Shown one piece after another: positions 44,636 through 53,415 of a DNA stretch of 64,000 nt (positions are counted from its first letter, which is position 1; each line of letters opens with the position of its first letter). A program made the position numbers and the translations under genes. The notes below the pieces were generated by a model, which made no database searches, had not been told where the DNA came from, and saw nothing but the letters and a program-made list of their open reading frames with translations. Location of the stretch: the NCBI GenBank assembly GCA_044228795.1, contig JBGAUE010000018.1, forward strand, positions 5,128-69,127, given 5' to 3'. Origin of the DNA: M0108 sp044228795 (GTDB lineage Bacteria > Pseudomonadota > Gammaproteobacteria > Chromatiales > Chromatiaceae).

Positions 44636-46048
44636 TCAGTCCTCCATCTGTTCCAATTCCAACAGGCCACCCCTGTTCTTGGTATCCACTTGACGGTAGA
44701 GGTCATAGAGAGCCGCTTGCAGGGCCTCCTCTATGACAGGGTGATAGAAGGGCAGGCGCAGCATTTGCCCAGCCGTGAGGCCCAGTTCGATGCTCCAGCA
44801 GATGAGATGGGCGAGGTTTTCGCCCTTGGGACCGATCATCTCCGCGCCCAGCAGGCGGCCGCTGGCCCGGTCGCCATAGAGGCGCACCAGGCCCTGGGTC
44901 TGGCCCATGACCAGGGCGCGGCCCACGGGGGCAAAATTGATCTGGCCGATGGCGGTGGTGGCGGGGTCGAGTTCGCTAAAGCGGGCACCGATGGCGCAGA
45001 TATTGGGGTCGCAGAAGTTGATGGCAATGGGGACCTTGCGGCGGAAGGCCGTGTTTCCACCCTGGGCGGCGTTGAAGCCGGCGATTTTGCCCTCGTCGCC
45101 GGCCTCGTGGAGGATGGGGCGCTCGCCATCCACGTCGCCCGCGATATAGACCGGCAGGTCACCGATTTGTAGGGTGCGGTTATCGAAGGGTGGCAGACCG
45201 CGGTGGTCCAGTGGGAGGCCAAGGCATTCCAGTCCCAACCCCTCGACATTGGGCTCCCGCCCGATGCAACACAAGACCCGGTCCACCCGGACACTCTGAT
45301 CGCCGGCGCTGACGCGCAGCTTGTCGCCATCTTCCTCGATGCGGGCCGCCTGGCCCAGATGCAGGGGAAAATCCTTGCTAAGGATAGCCTTGGCCTGAGC
45401 CAGCACCTCCGGGTCCGCAATACTGCCGATGGTGTCAAGCTGATCGAAGCCGGTAACCTCCACACCCAGGCGCGCGAGACTCTGACCCAATTCCAGACCG
45501 ATCACGCCCAAGCCGATGACGGCCAGGGTGGCCGGCAGGGTTTCCAGCTCGAAAATGCTGTCGCTGGTAATGAGGCGGTCGCCGAAGGCCCGCCAGGCCT
45601 CAGGCACCAGGGGCCGGGATCCGGTGGCAATGACGATGGCCCTGGTGCGGATGCGTTGGCCGCCAACCTCAATCAGGGTCGGTTCCAGTAGGCGGGCATA
45701 GTCCTCAATAAAGACCTCGGGGGTCATACCGTCGGTGCTGTTGGTCAGGACGCGATCAACCAGGGTGTCACGGATGTGGCGGACGTATTCGAGGACCACG
45801 GAGGTGTCCAGTCTCAATTCCGCGCCACCGGAGACGCCGTAGCGCCGTAAATGAGTGCCCTTGTGGTAGTCCTCGGCGACCTGGATCAACGCCTTGGAGG
45901 GCATGCAGCCGACCCGAGCGCAGGTGGTGCCGGCCTCCCCCCCATTGATGAGGACGAAGGACTTGCCGGCCCGGCGGATCTGGCCCATGGCGTTGAGGCC
46001 GGCGGTCCCGGAGCCGATGATGGCGACGTCAACCAATCTTTCTTCCAC
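44636..46048 (-). CDS. Dihydrolipoyl dehydrogenase-like pyridine nucleotide-disulfide oxidoreductase
   Basis: 470-residue flavoprotein. Visible are the FAD-binding GSGTAGLNAM, the redox-active disulfide TTCARVGCMPSK, the NAD-binding GLGVIGLELGQSLARLG, the second FAD motif YIAGDVDGERPILHEA, and a C-terminal HPVIEE with the catalytic His-Glu pair. Most likely it oxidises dihydrolipoamide, but no 2-oxoacid dehydrogenase genes are adjacent and the C-terminal motif differs from the classical HAHPTLSE. It could serve another disulfide substrate. Divergent from aroA. Confidence 0.85.
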   Translation of the reverse strand: MEERLVDVAIIGSGTAGLNAMGQIRRAGKSFVLINGGEAGTTCARVGCMPSKALIQVAEDYHKGTHLRRYGVSGGAELRLDTSVVLEYVRHIRDTLVDRVLTNSTDGMTPEVFIEDYARLLEPTLIEVGGQRIRTRAIVIATGSRPLVPEAWRAFGDRLITSDSIFELETLPATLAVIGLGVIGLELGQSLARLGVEVTGFDQLDTIGSIADPEVLAQAKAILSKDFPLHLGQAARIEEDGDKLRVSAGDQSVRVDRVLCCIGREPNVEGLGLECLGLPLDHRGLPPFDNRTLQIGDLPVYIAGDVDGERPILHEAGDEGKIAGFNAAQGGNTAFRRKVPIAINFCDPNICAIGARFSELDPATTAIGQINFAPVGRALVMGQTQGLVRLYGDRASGRLLGAEMIGPKGENLAHLICWSIELGLTAGQMLRLPFYHPVIEEALQAALYDLYRQVDTKNRGGLLELEQMED

Positions 46049-46198
46049 GGTGAATTCCTCGTTGGCTGGTTAGGGGTTGGCTTGTGGATGGAGGTCAGTG
46101 TAGTTTTTCTTGGCCGGATTGTCCCCCCGGGGTAAACTGCGCCGTTGTTAATACTCCTGATTCCTGATTTTGGGCAACCTCTTAACCGAGTAAAGCGC

Positions 46199-47521
46199 AT
46201 GAGCGGCGGTATGGCTTCCAGGTTTTTGATGGCCCCCGGCGGGGCATTGCGCGGGCGCCTACGGGTGCCGGGGGACAAGTCCATCTCCCATCGCGCCATC
46301 ATGCTCGGGGCCCTGGCTGAGGGCCAGACCCGTGTCAGCGGCTTTCTGGAAGGTGAGGATAGCCTCGCCACCCTGGCGGCCTTTCGCGCCATGGGCGTAC
46401 GGATTCAGGGACCGGAGGCTGGGGATCTGATCATCGATGGCCTGGGTCTGCGTGGCCTGAAGGCGCCGGCCGGGCCCCTGGATCTCGGTAACTCAGGCAC
46501 CTCTATGCGCCTGCTCTGTGGGCTGCTGGCGGGTCAGGGATTCGCGGTCACCCTGGCAGGAGATGCCTCTCTCACCCGGCGCCCCATGCGGCGGGTCACC
46601 GAACCCCTGACGCGGATGGGCGCCCGGATAGAGACCAGTTCCTCCGGCACCGCGCCCCTGCGTATCCAGCCCGTCGCCCAACTCCAAGGCATCGACTATG
46701 CCATGCCCGTGGCCAGCGCCCAGGTCAAGTCCTGTGTGCTGCTGGCGGGTCTGTTCGCCCAGGGCCGCACCTGTGTCAGCGAGCCGGCACCCACCCGTGA
46801 TCACACGGAGCGCATGTTGGCGGGCTTTGGCTATCCGGTCCAGCGCCAGGGCGCGACCGTCTGCTTGGAGGGGGGAGGGCGGCTCTTGGGTCGCGCATTG
46901 GCGGTGCCAGCGGATATTTCTTCCGCCGCCTTCTTTTTGGTGGGGGCGAGTATCGCCCCGGGTTCCGACCTCACCCTGGAGCATGTGGGTGTGAACCCTA
47001 CCCGTGTGGGGGTGTTGAATATCCTCTGGGCCATGGGCGCTGACATCGAGGTCCTGAACCCCCGTAACGCGGGGACTGAACCCGTAGCGGACCTGCGGGT
47101 GCGTTCGGCCCCTCTGCGCGGCATCCGCATTCCTGGGGAGCAGGTGCCTCTCGCCATTGACGAATTCCCGGCCCTCTTCATCGCCGCCGCCTGTGCCGAG
47201 GGTGAGACCTTGCTCGTGGGTGCCGATGAATTGCGGGTCAAGGAGAGTGATCGCATCCAGGTCATGGCCGATGGCCTGAGTGCCTTGGGCATCGAGAACG
47301 AGCCCCGGTCAGATGGCATTCGCATCCAGGGCGGCACGCCCCGCGCTGGGCTGATCGACAGTCAGGGCGATCATCGGGTCGCCATGGCCTTTGCCATGGC
47401 AGCCCTGCGCGCGTCCGGCCCCATCGAGATTCGCGATTGCGCCAATGTGCGGACCTCCTTCCCCGGCTTTGCCCGCCTGGCCGCAGGTGCCGGGCTTGGC
47501 ATCCAGGAGCAAGGCCAATGA
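46199..47521 (+). CDS. aroA: 3-phosphoshikimate 1-carboxyvinyltransferase (EPSP synthase)
   Basis: 440-residue enzyme of the shikimate pathway; it joins phosphoenolpyruvate to shikimate-3-phosphate. Signatures are PGDKSISHRAIMLGALAEG near the start, LGNSGTSMRLLCGLLAGQ, and DEFPALFIAAACAEGET with RVKESDRI. The ATG at 46199 is preferred over a longer frame from 46145. It overlaps cmk by 4 bases (ATGA), the first step of the conserved aroA-cmk-rpsA-ihfB arrangement. Confidence 0.95.
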   Translation: MSGGMASRFLMAPGGALRGRLRVPGDKSISHRAIMLGALAEGQTRVSGFLEGEDSLATLAAFRAMGVRIQGPEAGDLIIDGLGLRGLKAPAGPLDLGNSGTSMRLLCGLLAGQGFAVTLAGDASLTRRPMRRVTEPLTRMGARIETSSSGTAPLRIQPVAQLQGIDYAMPVASAQVKSCVLLAGLFAQGRTCVSEPAPTRDHTERMLAGFGYPVQRQGATVCLEGGGRLLGRALAVPADISSAAFFLVGASIAPGSDLTLEHVGVNPTRVGVLNILWAMGADIEVLNPRNAGTEPVADLRVRSAPLRGIRIPGEQVPLAIDEFPALFIAAACAEGETLLVGADELRVKESDRIQVMADGLSALGIENEPRSDGIRIQGGTPRAGLIDSQGDHRVAMAFAMAALRASGPIEIRDCANVRTSFPGFARLAAGAGLGIQEQGQ

Positions 47522-48231
47522 AGCCCGCCATGGTTCCGTCAGGGCCTACCCAGAGGATCCCCATTGTTACCCTCGATGGCCCCTCAGGGACCGGCAAGGG
47601 CACCATCGCGAGCCTGCTGGCCACGCGCCTGGGCTGGCATTGTCTCGATAGTGGGGCCTTGTATCGGGTACTGGGTCTGGCAGCAGAACGTACCGGTATC
47701 GACCTGGAGGCGGGTGGGGCCCTGGCCTACCTGGCCGCCGGGCTGCAACTGGCCTTTCGCGAGGGGCGGGTACTGCTGGATGGCGAGGATGTCACCGAGG
47801 CCATTCGGACCGAGACGGTTGGCAATGCCGCCTCCCGGGTCGCTACCCATGGCCCGGTGCGTGATGCCCTATTGGCCTGGCAGCGGGAAGCGGTACGGCC
47901 GCCGGGACTGGTCGCTGATGGGCGCGATATGGGGACTGTCGTCTTCCCTGGGGCCCCCGTGAAAATCTTCCTCACCGCCAGCCCGGAGGAGCGTGGCCAG
48001 CGTCGCTTCCGCCAACTTCGGGAGAAGGGGCAGGAGGTCAACCTGCCGCAACTGGTGCGGGATATCGCCGAGCGTGACGAGCGTGACAGTCAGCGGGCCG
48101 TCGCCCCCCTGCGCCCGGCCGCGGACGCCCTGGTGGTGGATACCACGGGTATCAATATCGAAGGGGTGCTGGAACAGGTGTTGGCCGTCCTGCGGGATCG
48201 ACTGGGGGATCTGGAGGCGGTGGCACGCTAG
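47518..48231 (+). CDS. cmk: (d)CMP kinase
   Basis: 237-residue nucleoside monophosphate kinase that phosphorylates CMP and dCMP with ATP. P-loop GPSGTGKGTIAS near residue 20, the substrate loop LDSGALYRVLGLAAE, and DGRDMGTVVFPGAPVKIFLT are all present. It starts in the aroA stop. A later ATG at 47527 is possible. A 355-base leader region separates it from rpsA. Confidence 0.95.
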   Translation: MKPAMVPSGPTQRIPIVTLDGPSGTGKGTIASLLATRLGWHCLDSGALYRVLGLAAERTGIDLEAGGALAYLAAGLQLAFREGRVLLDGEDVTEAIRTETVGNAASRVATHGPVRDALLAWQREAVRPPGLVADGRDMGTVVFPGAPVKIFLTASPEERGQRRFRQLREKGQEVNLPQLVRDIAERDERDSQRAVAPLRPAADALVVDTTGINIEGVLEQVLAVLRDRLGDLEAVAR

Positions 48232-48586
48232 CACCGGTGGCGGAGAGGTTTCTCCCCTCCACCCGGCGAATCAATAAGGGATCAAGATTATCAGTGTCGT
48301 AGGCGATGCCCCGACTGCGACCAGAGCGTCATCCAGCTTGTCCAGGCCTGTCAAAATCCTGATTTATGCGGAAAAAGGCTTGATTCCGAAAGTCTTTTCG
48401 GTCATTCTTTCCGCCCTGTCGTCCCGGCTGGTCCGGGTCCAGAAAGTTTTTCGGGAGCCATGCCGCCGCAGCGACGCAGCCGGCGACGTGAAATTTCCAA
48501 GGCGGTCGCCATTCGGCGGCCTTTTTTCAACCAAACCATCGGTCTTTCGGGATCGAGCACACGCCGCGTCAGGAAACCTTTAACCC
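48232..48586 (+). promoter_or_regulatory. Leader region of rpsA
   Basis: 355 bases with no supported gene; an 81-codon frame across it has no homology or ribosome site. It contains a small perfect hairpin CCGAAA-GTCT-TTTCGG (48386-48401) and a terminator-like hairpin at 48499-48527. It should carry the rpsA promoter and mRNA leader. Confidence 0.55.
48499..48527 (+). terminator. Terminator-like hairpin in the rpsA leader
   Basis: AAGGC plus CGCC (with GGT bulged out) pairs with GGCGGCCTT across an ATTC loop, followed by a run of six T. It ends 59 bases before the rpsA start. It is either the end of the aroA-cmk transcript or, if the rpsA promoter lies upstream, an attenuator. Confidence 0.5.
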
Positions 48587-50266
48587 ATGAGCGAAAGCTT
48601 TGCCGAACTCTTTGAACAGAGCCTCACCGTCAATCAACTGCAGCCCGGTACCATCATCACCGGCACTGTGGTCGCGATCACCTCCGAAGTGGTGGTGGTC
48701 AATGCTGGCCTGAAGTCCGAAGGCATTATTCCCAGATCCCAATTTCTCGATGTCAATGGCAACCTTGAGGTTGCCGTAGGCGACGAAGTCCGGGTCGCCC
48801 TAGACGCCGTCGAGGACGGTTCGGGTGCTACCCGTCTGTCGCGAGAAAAGGCCAAGCGTCACGCGGCCTGGGAATTCCTGGATAAGGCCTTTGAGGCCGG
48901 TGAGGCTGTCAAGGGCATCATCAACGGCAAGGTTAAGGGCGGCTTCACCGTCGAACTTGACAGCGTACGCGCCTTCCTGCCGGGCTCCCTGGTGGACGTC
49001 CGCCCGGTGCGCGACACCTCCTACCTGGAAGGTAAAGAACTCGAGTTCAAGGTTATCAAGCTGGATCGTAAGCGCAATAATGTCGTCGTCTCCCGCCGCG
49101 CCGTGGTCGAGGACGAATACAGCGCCGAGCGCGAGGCCCTGCTGGAGAAGCTTGAGGAGGGCATGCAGGTCAAGGGCGTAGTCAAGAACCTGACCGATTA
49201 TGGTGCCTTCCTGGATCTCGGCGGTATCGACGGACTGCTTCACATCACTGACATGGCCTGGCGCCGCGTCAAGCACCCCTCCGAGGTGGTGGAGATCGGC
49301 GATGAAATTGACGTCAAGGTCCTAAAGTTCGACCGCGACCGGCAGCGCGTCTCCCTCGGCCTCAAGCAGATGGGCGAGGACCCCTGGGTCAACATCTCTC
49401 GTCGCTATCCGGAAAGCACCCGCGTCTTCGGCAAGGTCACCAATATTGCCGACTACGGTTGCTTCGTGGAGATCGAGGAGGGCGTCGAGGGGCTGGTCCA
49501 CGTCTCAGAAATGGATTGGACCAATAAAAATGTCCATCCCAGCAAGGTCGTAGCCTTGGGGGATGAGGTTGAGGTCATGGTGCTCGACATCGACGAGGAG
49601 CGGCGCCGCATCTCGCTTGGCATCAAGCAGTGCGCCATGAACCCCTGGGATGAGTTCGCCCTCAACCACAAGAAGGGCGATCACGTTAGCGGCAAGATCA
49701 AATCCATCACCGACTTCGGTATCTTCATTGGCCTGGATGGCGGCATCGACGGCCTGGTACATCTGTCCGATATCTCCTGGGAGGAGGGCGGTGATCAGGC
49801 CCTGCGCCGCTATCAGAAGGGGGACGAACTGGAGACTGTGGTGCTGTCGGTCGATCCCGAACGCGAACGTATTTCGCTAGGGGTCAAGCAACTTGACAAG
49901 GATCCCTTCTCGGCCTTTGTTGCGGCTCATGAGAAGGGCAGTATCGTCAACGGCACCATCATGGAGGTGGATGCCAAGGGGGCGACCATCGCCCTAGGCG
50001 ATGGCGTGGAGGGCTACCTGCGCTCTTCCGAGATTTCCCGGGATCGCATTGAGGATGCCCGCGCCGTGCTCAAGACCGGCGAGGCAATTGAGGCCAAGTT
50101 CCTGGGCGTCGACCGCAAAAACCGCACCATCTCCCTGTCCATCAAGGCGAAGGACCATGACGAGGAGTCGGCGGCCATGAAGGGCTATGCCCGTGAGGCC
50201 CAGGCAGGTACCGCTACCCTGGGCGATATCCTCAAGCAGCAGATGGAAGAGGCCGGGCGAGGCTAG
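48587..50266 (+). CDS. rpsA: 30S ribosomal protein S1
   Basis: 559-residue protein with six S1 (OB-fold) RNA-binding repeats. It brings mRNA to the 30S subunit. Repeat marks such as VVNAGLKSEGIIPRSQF, VKNLTDYGAFLDLGGIDGLL, VTNIADYGCFVEIEEGVEGL and IKSITDFGIFIGLDGGIDGL are evenly spaced. Length is normal for gammaproteobacteria. The start ATG gives MSESFAELFEQSL, the family N-terminus. S1 commonly represses its own translation, and the long leader fits that. Confidence 0.97.
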   Translation: MSESFAELFEQSLTVNQLQPGTIITGTVVAITSEVVVVNAGLKSEGIIPRSQFLDVNGNLEVAVGDEVRVALDAVEDGSGATRLSREKAKRHAAWEFLDKAFEAGEAVKGIINGKVKGGFTVELDSVRAFLPGSLVDVRPVRDTSYLEGKELEFKVIKLDRKRNNVVVSRRAVVEDEYSAEREALLEKLEEGMQVKGVVKNLTDYGAFLDLGGIDGLLHITDMAWRRVKHPSEVVEIGDEIDVKVLKFDRDRQRVSLGLKQMGEDPWVNISRRYPESTRVFGKVTNIADYGCFVEIEEGVEGLVHVSEMDWTNKNVHPSKVVALGDEVEVMVLDIDEERRRISLGIKQCAMNPWDEFALNHKKGDHVSGKIKSITDFGIFIGLDGGIDGLVHLSDISWEEGGDQALRRYQKGDELETVVLSVDPERERISLGVKQLDKDPFSAFVAAHEKGSIVNGTIMEVDAKGATIALGDGVEGYLRSSEISRDRIEDARAVLKTGEAIEAKFLGVDRKNRTISLSIKAKDHDEESAAMKGYAREAQAGTATLGDILKQQMEEAGRG

Positions 50267-50305
50267 GAGCCCCTTTGGCATCAAGTCTCGTTTGATGGAA
50301 CGGAT

Positions 50306-50329
50306 GGCGGCGCCTCCCGATGCGCCGCC
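50306..50329 (+). terminator. GC hairpin after rpsA
   Basis: GGCGGCGC and GCGCCGCC pair perfectly across an 8-base loop, 40 bases after the rpsA stop. The T-rich stretch (CATTTTTATT) begins only about 13 bases later, so it is a weak or partial terminator between rpsA and ihfB. Confidence 0.4.
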
Positions 50330-50403
50330 CTATTGGTAAATCATTTTTATTCAGTAGCGATTTGCCCAACATCGCGGGCCAACCCGGAGGGGAATCCAGC
50401 ATC

Positions 50404-50715
50404 ATGACCAAATCCGACCTGATCGAAGTCCTGGCCGCCAAGCCGGATCATCAACTCCCCTATAAGGATGTTGAACTCGCTGTCCGTCATATTGTCGAGC
50501 GCATGAGCAATGCTCTGGCCTCAGGCGAACGCATTGAGGTACGCGGCTTCGGCAGCTTTTCCCTGCATTTTCGCCCGCCGCGCGTGGGCCGTAACCCCAA
50601 GACGGGCGATGCCGTGGCCTTGGCCGGGAAGCATGTCCCGCATTTCAAGCCAGGTAAGGAACTGCGGGATCGTGTCAACGATGCCTTTCAGCACGAGCTA
50701 GCCACTGGAGGCTAA
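50404..50715 (+). CDS. ihfB: Integration host factor subunit beta
   Basis: 103-residue DNA-bending protein that pairs with IHF-alpha. The DNA-inserting arm contains PRVGRNPKTGDAV with the conserved proline, and GSFSLHFRPP precedes it. The N-terminus MTKSDLIEVLAAK is the family start. An in-frame upstream extension to 50320 is not conserved. GGAGGGG stands 11 bases upstream. It follows rpsA as in other gammaproteobacteria. Confidence 0.96.
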   Translation: MTKSDLIEVLAAKPDHQLPYKDVELAVRHIVERMSNALASGERIEVRGFGSFSLHFRPPRVGRNPKTGDAVALAGKHVPHFKPGKELRDRVNDAFQHELATGG

Positions 50716-50721
50716 GCCTAG

Positions 50722-50756
50722 ACGCCAGGGGTTAGATCAAGCCCTGGCGTTCTTTA
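50722..50756 (+). terminator. Rho-independent terminator after ihfB
   Basis: ACGCCAGGG and CCCTGGCGT pair perfectly (9 bp) across an 11-base loop, followed by TCTTTATGTT. It lies between the convergent ihfB and phoB and may serve both. Confidence 0.75.
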
Positions 50757-50786
50757 TGTTGTTCTGATTAAGGGCCCCGATCCCAA

Positions 50787-51473
50787 TCACGGCTTGTCGG
50801 AAAAGCGATAGCCAATACCCCGTACGGTTTGAAGTAGCTGGTCATGGCCAGTATCTTCCAAGGACTTACGTAAGCGACGCACATGGACGTCCACCGTACG
50901 CTCTTCGACATAAATTTGTTCGCCCCAGACCTGATCCAGGAGTTGGGAGCGCGTAAAGGCGCGCTCGGCATGGCTCATGAGGTAGTGAAGTAGGCGGAAT
51001 TCCGTGGGAGCAACCTCAATGCGGTGGCCGTTGGCGGTGACGCGATGGCTGATACTGTCGATGCGCAGGCCCCCGATCTCGATCTGGTCTGAAGGCGCTT
51101 CCGGTTTGGAGCGACGGAGCACGGCATTCACCCGTGCTACCATCTCGCGGGGGGAGAAGGGCTTGGCGATGTAATCGTCCGCTCCCGTTTCCAGGCCCCT
51201 GATCCGGTCTTCTTCCTCGCCACGGGCGCTGACCATGATGATGGGAGTGGTGCGTGTCTTGGGGTTCTGTTTAAGCTGCAAGGCCAGTTCCAGCCCGGAG
51301 CGGCCGGGGAGCATCCAGTCAAGGAGGATGAGGTCCGGGTTCTCGGCCTGCATCAGTTTCCGGGCATCATCGGCATGGCCTGCCTCGAGGACACGGAATC
51401 CTGAACCCTCTAAGGCAAATCGAATGACTTCACGGATATCGGGTTCGTCATCGACGATGAGGATGGTTGCCAT
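50787..51473 (-). CDS. phoB: Phosphate regulon response regulator PhoB
   Basis: 228-residue OmpR-class regulator. The receiver has the acidic pair in LIVDDEPDI, phosphoacceptor Asp52 in LLDWMLPGRSG and Lys in IAKPFSPREM. The winged-helix half ends TVDVHVRRLRKSLE and TVRGIGYRFS. The VLRRS and LEDTGHDQLLQTVRG details fit PhoB. ATG 51473 is the family start; the frame continues upstream without homology. phoR, normally next, is not in the window; downstream lies the ihfB terminator. Confidence 0.9.
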   Translation of the reverse strand: MATILIVDDEPDIREVIRFALEGSGFRVLEAGHADDARKLMQAENPDLILLDWMLPGRSGLELALQLKQNPKTRTTPIIMVSARGEEEDRIRGLETGADDYIAKPFSPREMVARVNAVLRRSKPEAPSDQIEIGGLRIDSISHRVTANGHRIEVAPTEFRLLHYLMSHAERAFTRSQLLDQVWGEQIYVEERTVDVHVRRLRKSLEDTGHDQLLQTVRGIGYRFSDKP

Positions 51474-51743
51474 AATCTTGAGGATCCTAAAGGGCGTGAA
51501 TGGCAGGCGCGGAGGTTTGACTAGGTTGAGATCACCGTTAGCTATCAATCATTCATCTTATTGAGCTCGGATGACAGTTTCATGACTGCGCCGGGCCCTG
51601 GTGTTACGGAAAGACTGATTGAGTCAGGGCTACCGTAACTTGTGGTGGAAAGCGCGACTTTAACCGTCCTGTCCCTGCCCCTAGCCCCCCAGTGTCAGCG
51701 ACACGGGGTAATTCTCATCCACCGCGACCCAGGTACCGCCAAC

Positions 51744-52295
51744 ATGCCAGCTAAGCATCCGACCCTCTTTCGCGGGCGTGTTATTAGTCTGACCCAGGAG
51801 CGCGTCCGATTACCCAATGGCCATGAGGCCGAGTTGGAGATCGTTCATCACCCGGGAGGCGCCGCCGTGGTTGCCCTCGACCAGACGGGGCAAGTCTGCC
51901 TCTTACGGCAGTATCGCTATGCCACTGGCGGGTGGCTCTGGGAACTGCCTGCGGGCAAGATCGACAATGAGGAACCGCCCGCCCAGACCGCCCGGCGCGA
52001 ACTGGTAGAGGAGGCAGGTCGGGAGGCGGCGGACTGGCGGGACCTCGGCTGCATGCACAGCTCCCCCGGCATCTTCACCGAGGTCGTCTATCTCTACCTG
52101 GCCCAGAATCTGACCCCCGTCGGCCTTGGCCACGAACAGGAAGAGGTTATCGAGATTCACTGGCTGCCCCTGTCCCAGGCCCTGGAGTGGTGTCTCGATG
52201 GGACTATTTCCGATGCGAAGACCTTGATAGGGCTTTTCCGCGCCTGGGCCCTACTGGCGAAGGAACCTGAGAATTGTGATCCAATCAGGGATTGA
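51744..52295 (+). CDS. Nudix hydrolase, ADP-ribose pyrophosphatase type
   Basis: 183-residue hydrolase that splits nucleoside diphosphates linked to another group, most likely ADP-ribose or ADP-sugars. The Nudix box is visible as G-x5-E-x7-REL-x-EEAG around GKIDNEEPPAQTARRELVEE. VCLLRQYRYATGGWLWELPA before it is the NudF/ADP-ribose subtype. The ATG at 51744 is chosen because homology begins about there; the frame is open to 51642. Confidence 0.88.
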   Translation: MPAKHPTLFRGRVISLTQERVRLPNGHEAELEIVHHPGGAAVVALDQTGQVCLLRQYRYATGGWLWELPAGKIDNEEPPAQTARRELVEEAGREAADWRDLGCMHSSPGIFTEVVYLYLAQNLTPVGLGHEQEEVIEIHWLPLSQALEWCLDGTISDAKTLIGLFRAWALLAKEPENCDPIRD

Positions 52296-52307
52296 TTCAG
52301 GCATCTC

Positions 52308-52336
52308 TTGACAGTCAGCGGTACGAGACAAATACT
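52308..52336 (+). promoter_or_regulatory. Sigma-70-like promoter of the Pro-rich lipoprotein gene
   Basis: A perfect -35 TTGACA (52308-52313), a 17-base spacer and AATACT (52331-52336, 4 of 6 matches to TATAAT). The gene starts 50 bases downstream. Confidence 0.55.
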
Positions 52337-52386
52337 CTTTTCGCCGAATGCCCAATTTGAATTCTCCAAGAGATAAGAGTAACGCA

Positions 52387-53358
52387 ATGAAACCAAGGCG
52401 GATCTATCGCAACGTCGTGACCGCTTCCCTGTTAGCCATGGCCCTGGGTCTGGGTGGGTGCGTGGTCGGGGCCAGTTCCTACTATCCAGAACCAGGACCC
52501 CTTGCAAACGATTATTGGTATTACCCCTCCGTAGGCGTTTACTACGACAACCAGCAGGGCTATTACCATTACAATTCCGGAGGGACCTGGGTACAGACTA
52601 CCGTATTGCCTTCTTACCTCTACAGCGGCCTGGGTACCTATGTCGTCCTCGACAACCCAGGCCCACGGCCCTGGTACTACTACAACGACCACAGACATTA
52701 TTACCCGCCCGAACGCTACCGGCATTATCCGCCTAATCCTCCGCCACCCCGCTACGACCACAGACCGAGATGGGATGATGATCATCGCCCCGGAAATAGA
52801 CCACCCCCTACGGGTGGATGGCCGCCCCCTGGCTATCAGCGGCCAGACGGGGATGACATCAGGCCGGGTTACAGACCGCCAGGTGGCAATCACATTTGGC
52901 CGGGCTCCAGGCCCCCGGGGGGTGAGCGACCGCCACCCGGCCGGGGTTCTCGGCCAACTCCGCGCCCCCAGCCTTCCCAGCCCCAGCCTTGGCGTTTAGG
53001 TGATGACCCAGGTTTCGGCGATGGAACACGCACCAACGAGTTCCCGCATAGTCATGGACCCGGCCAAGTCTATCCTTCGCGGCCCACAGGCAATCGACCC
53101 AGTCCCCAGCCCCAGCCTCGGCCCATGCAGCCACCGCGTAAGGAGCCACCCAGGGTAGAACCGGGAGGTTCCCCCCTAGGGCCCTATACGCCGCCATCCC
53201 AAAGGCCAAGGGGACAAATCCCGGCGGGTAAACCGCGCGTCCCACCCCCCAACTCCGGGGACACCTCTTCCGGGCCGGTATCTGGGCCCTTCGGTGGCCA
53301 GACCCAGTCCTCTGGCTCTAACACTCACTCCCGTCCGGGACCCTTGGCGGAATACTAG
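52387..53358 (+). CDS. Proline-rich lipoprotein with Tyr-rich N-terminal domain
   Basis: 323-residue predicted outer-membrane or surface lipoprotein; lipobox LGLGGC, with lipidated Cys near residue 24. Residues 30-110 are Tyr/Trp-rich (SYYPEPGPLANDYWYYPSVG), resembling the amyloid-like YXWW or DUF-type envelope domains. The rest is a Pro/Arg/Gly-rich, likely disordered tail (RPPPTGGWPPPGYQRPDGDD and similar). Start: ATG with AAGAGATAAGAG upstream; an earlier in-frame ATG at 52348 would bury the signal. A clear promoter precedes it. Function unknown; the proline tail may reach through peptidoglycan. Confidence 0.75.
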   Translation: MKPRRIYRNVVTASLLAMALGLGGCVVGASSYYPEPGPLANDYWYYPSVGVYYDNQQGYYHYNSGGTWVQTTVLPSYLYSGLGTYVVLDNPGPRPWYYYNDHRHYYPPERYRHYPPNPPPPRYDHRPRWDDDHRPGNRPPPTGGWPPPGYQRPDGDDIRPGYRPPGGNHIWPGSRPPGGERPPPGRGSRPTPRPQPSQPQPWRLGDDPGFGDGTRTNEFPHSHGPGQVYPSRPTGNRPSPQPQPRPMQPPRKEPPRVEPGGSPLGPYTPPSQRPRGQIPAGKPRVPPPNSGDTSSGPVSGPFGGQTQSSGSNTHSRPGPLAEY

Positions 53359-53415
53359 CCAGTCGCCAATCCGGCCGGGGGCTCGGGCCTCCGGCCGGCC
53401 AGCTTCCGCATCCAG

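Noticed and set aside
48338..48583. 81-codon frame in the rpsA leader
   Set aside because: No homology, no ribosome site, and the terminator-like hairpin lies inside it.
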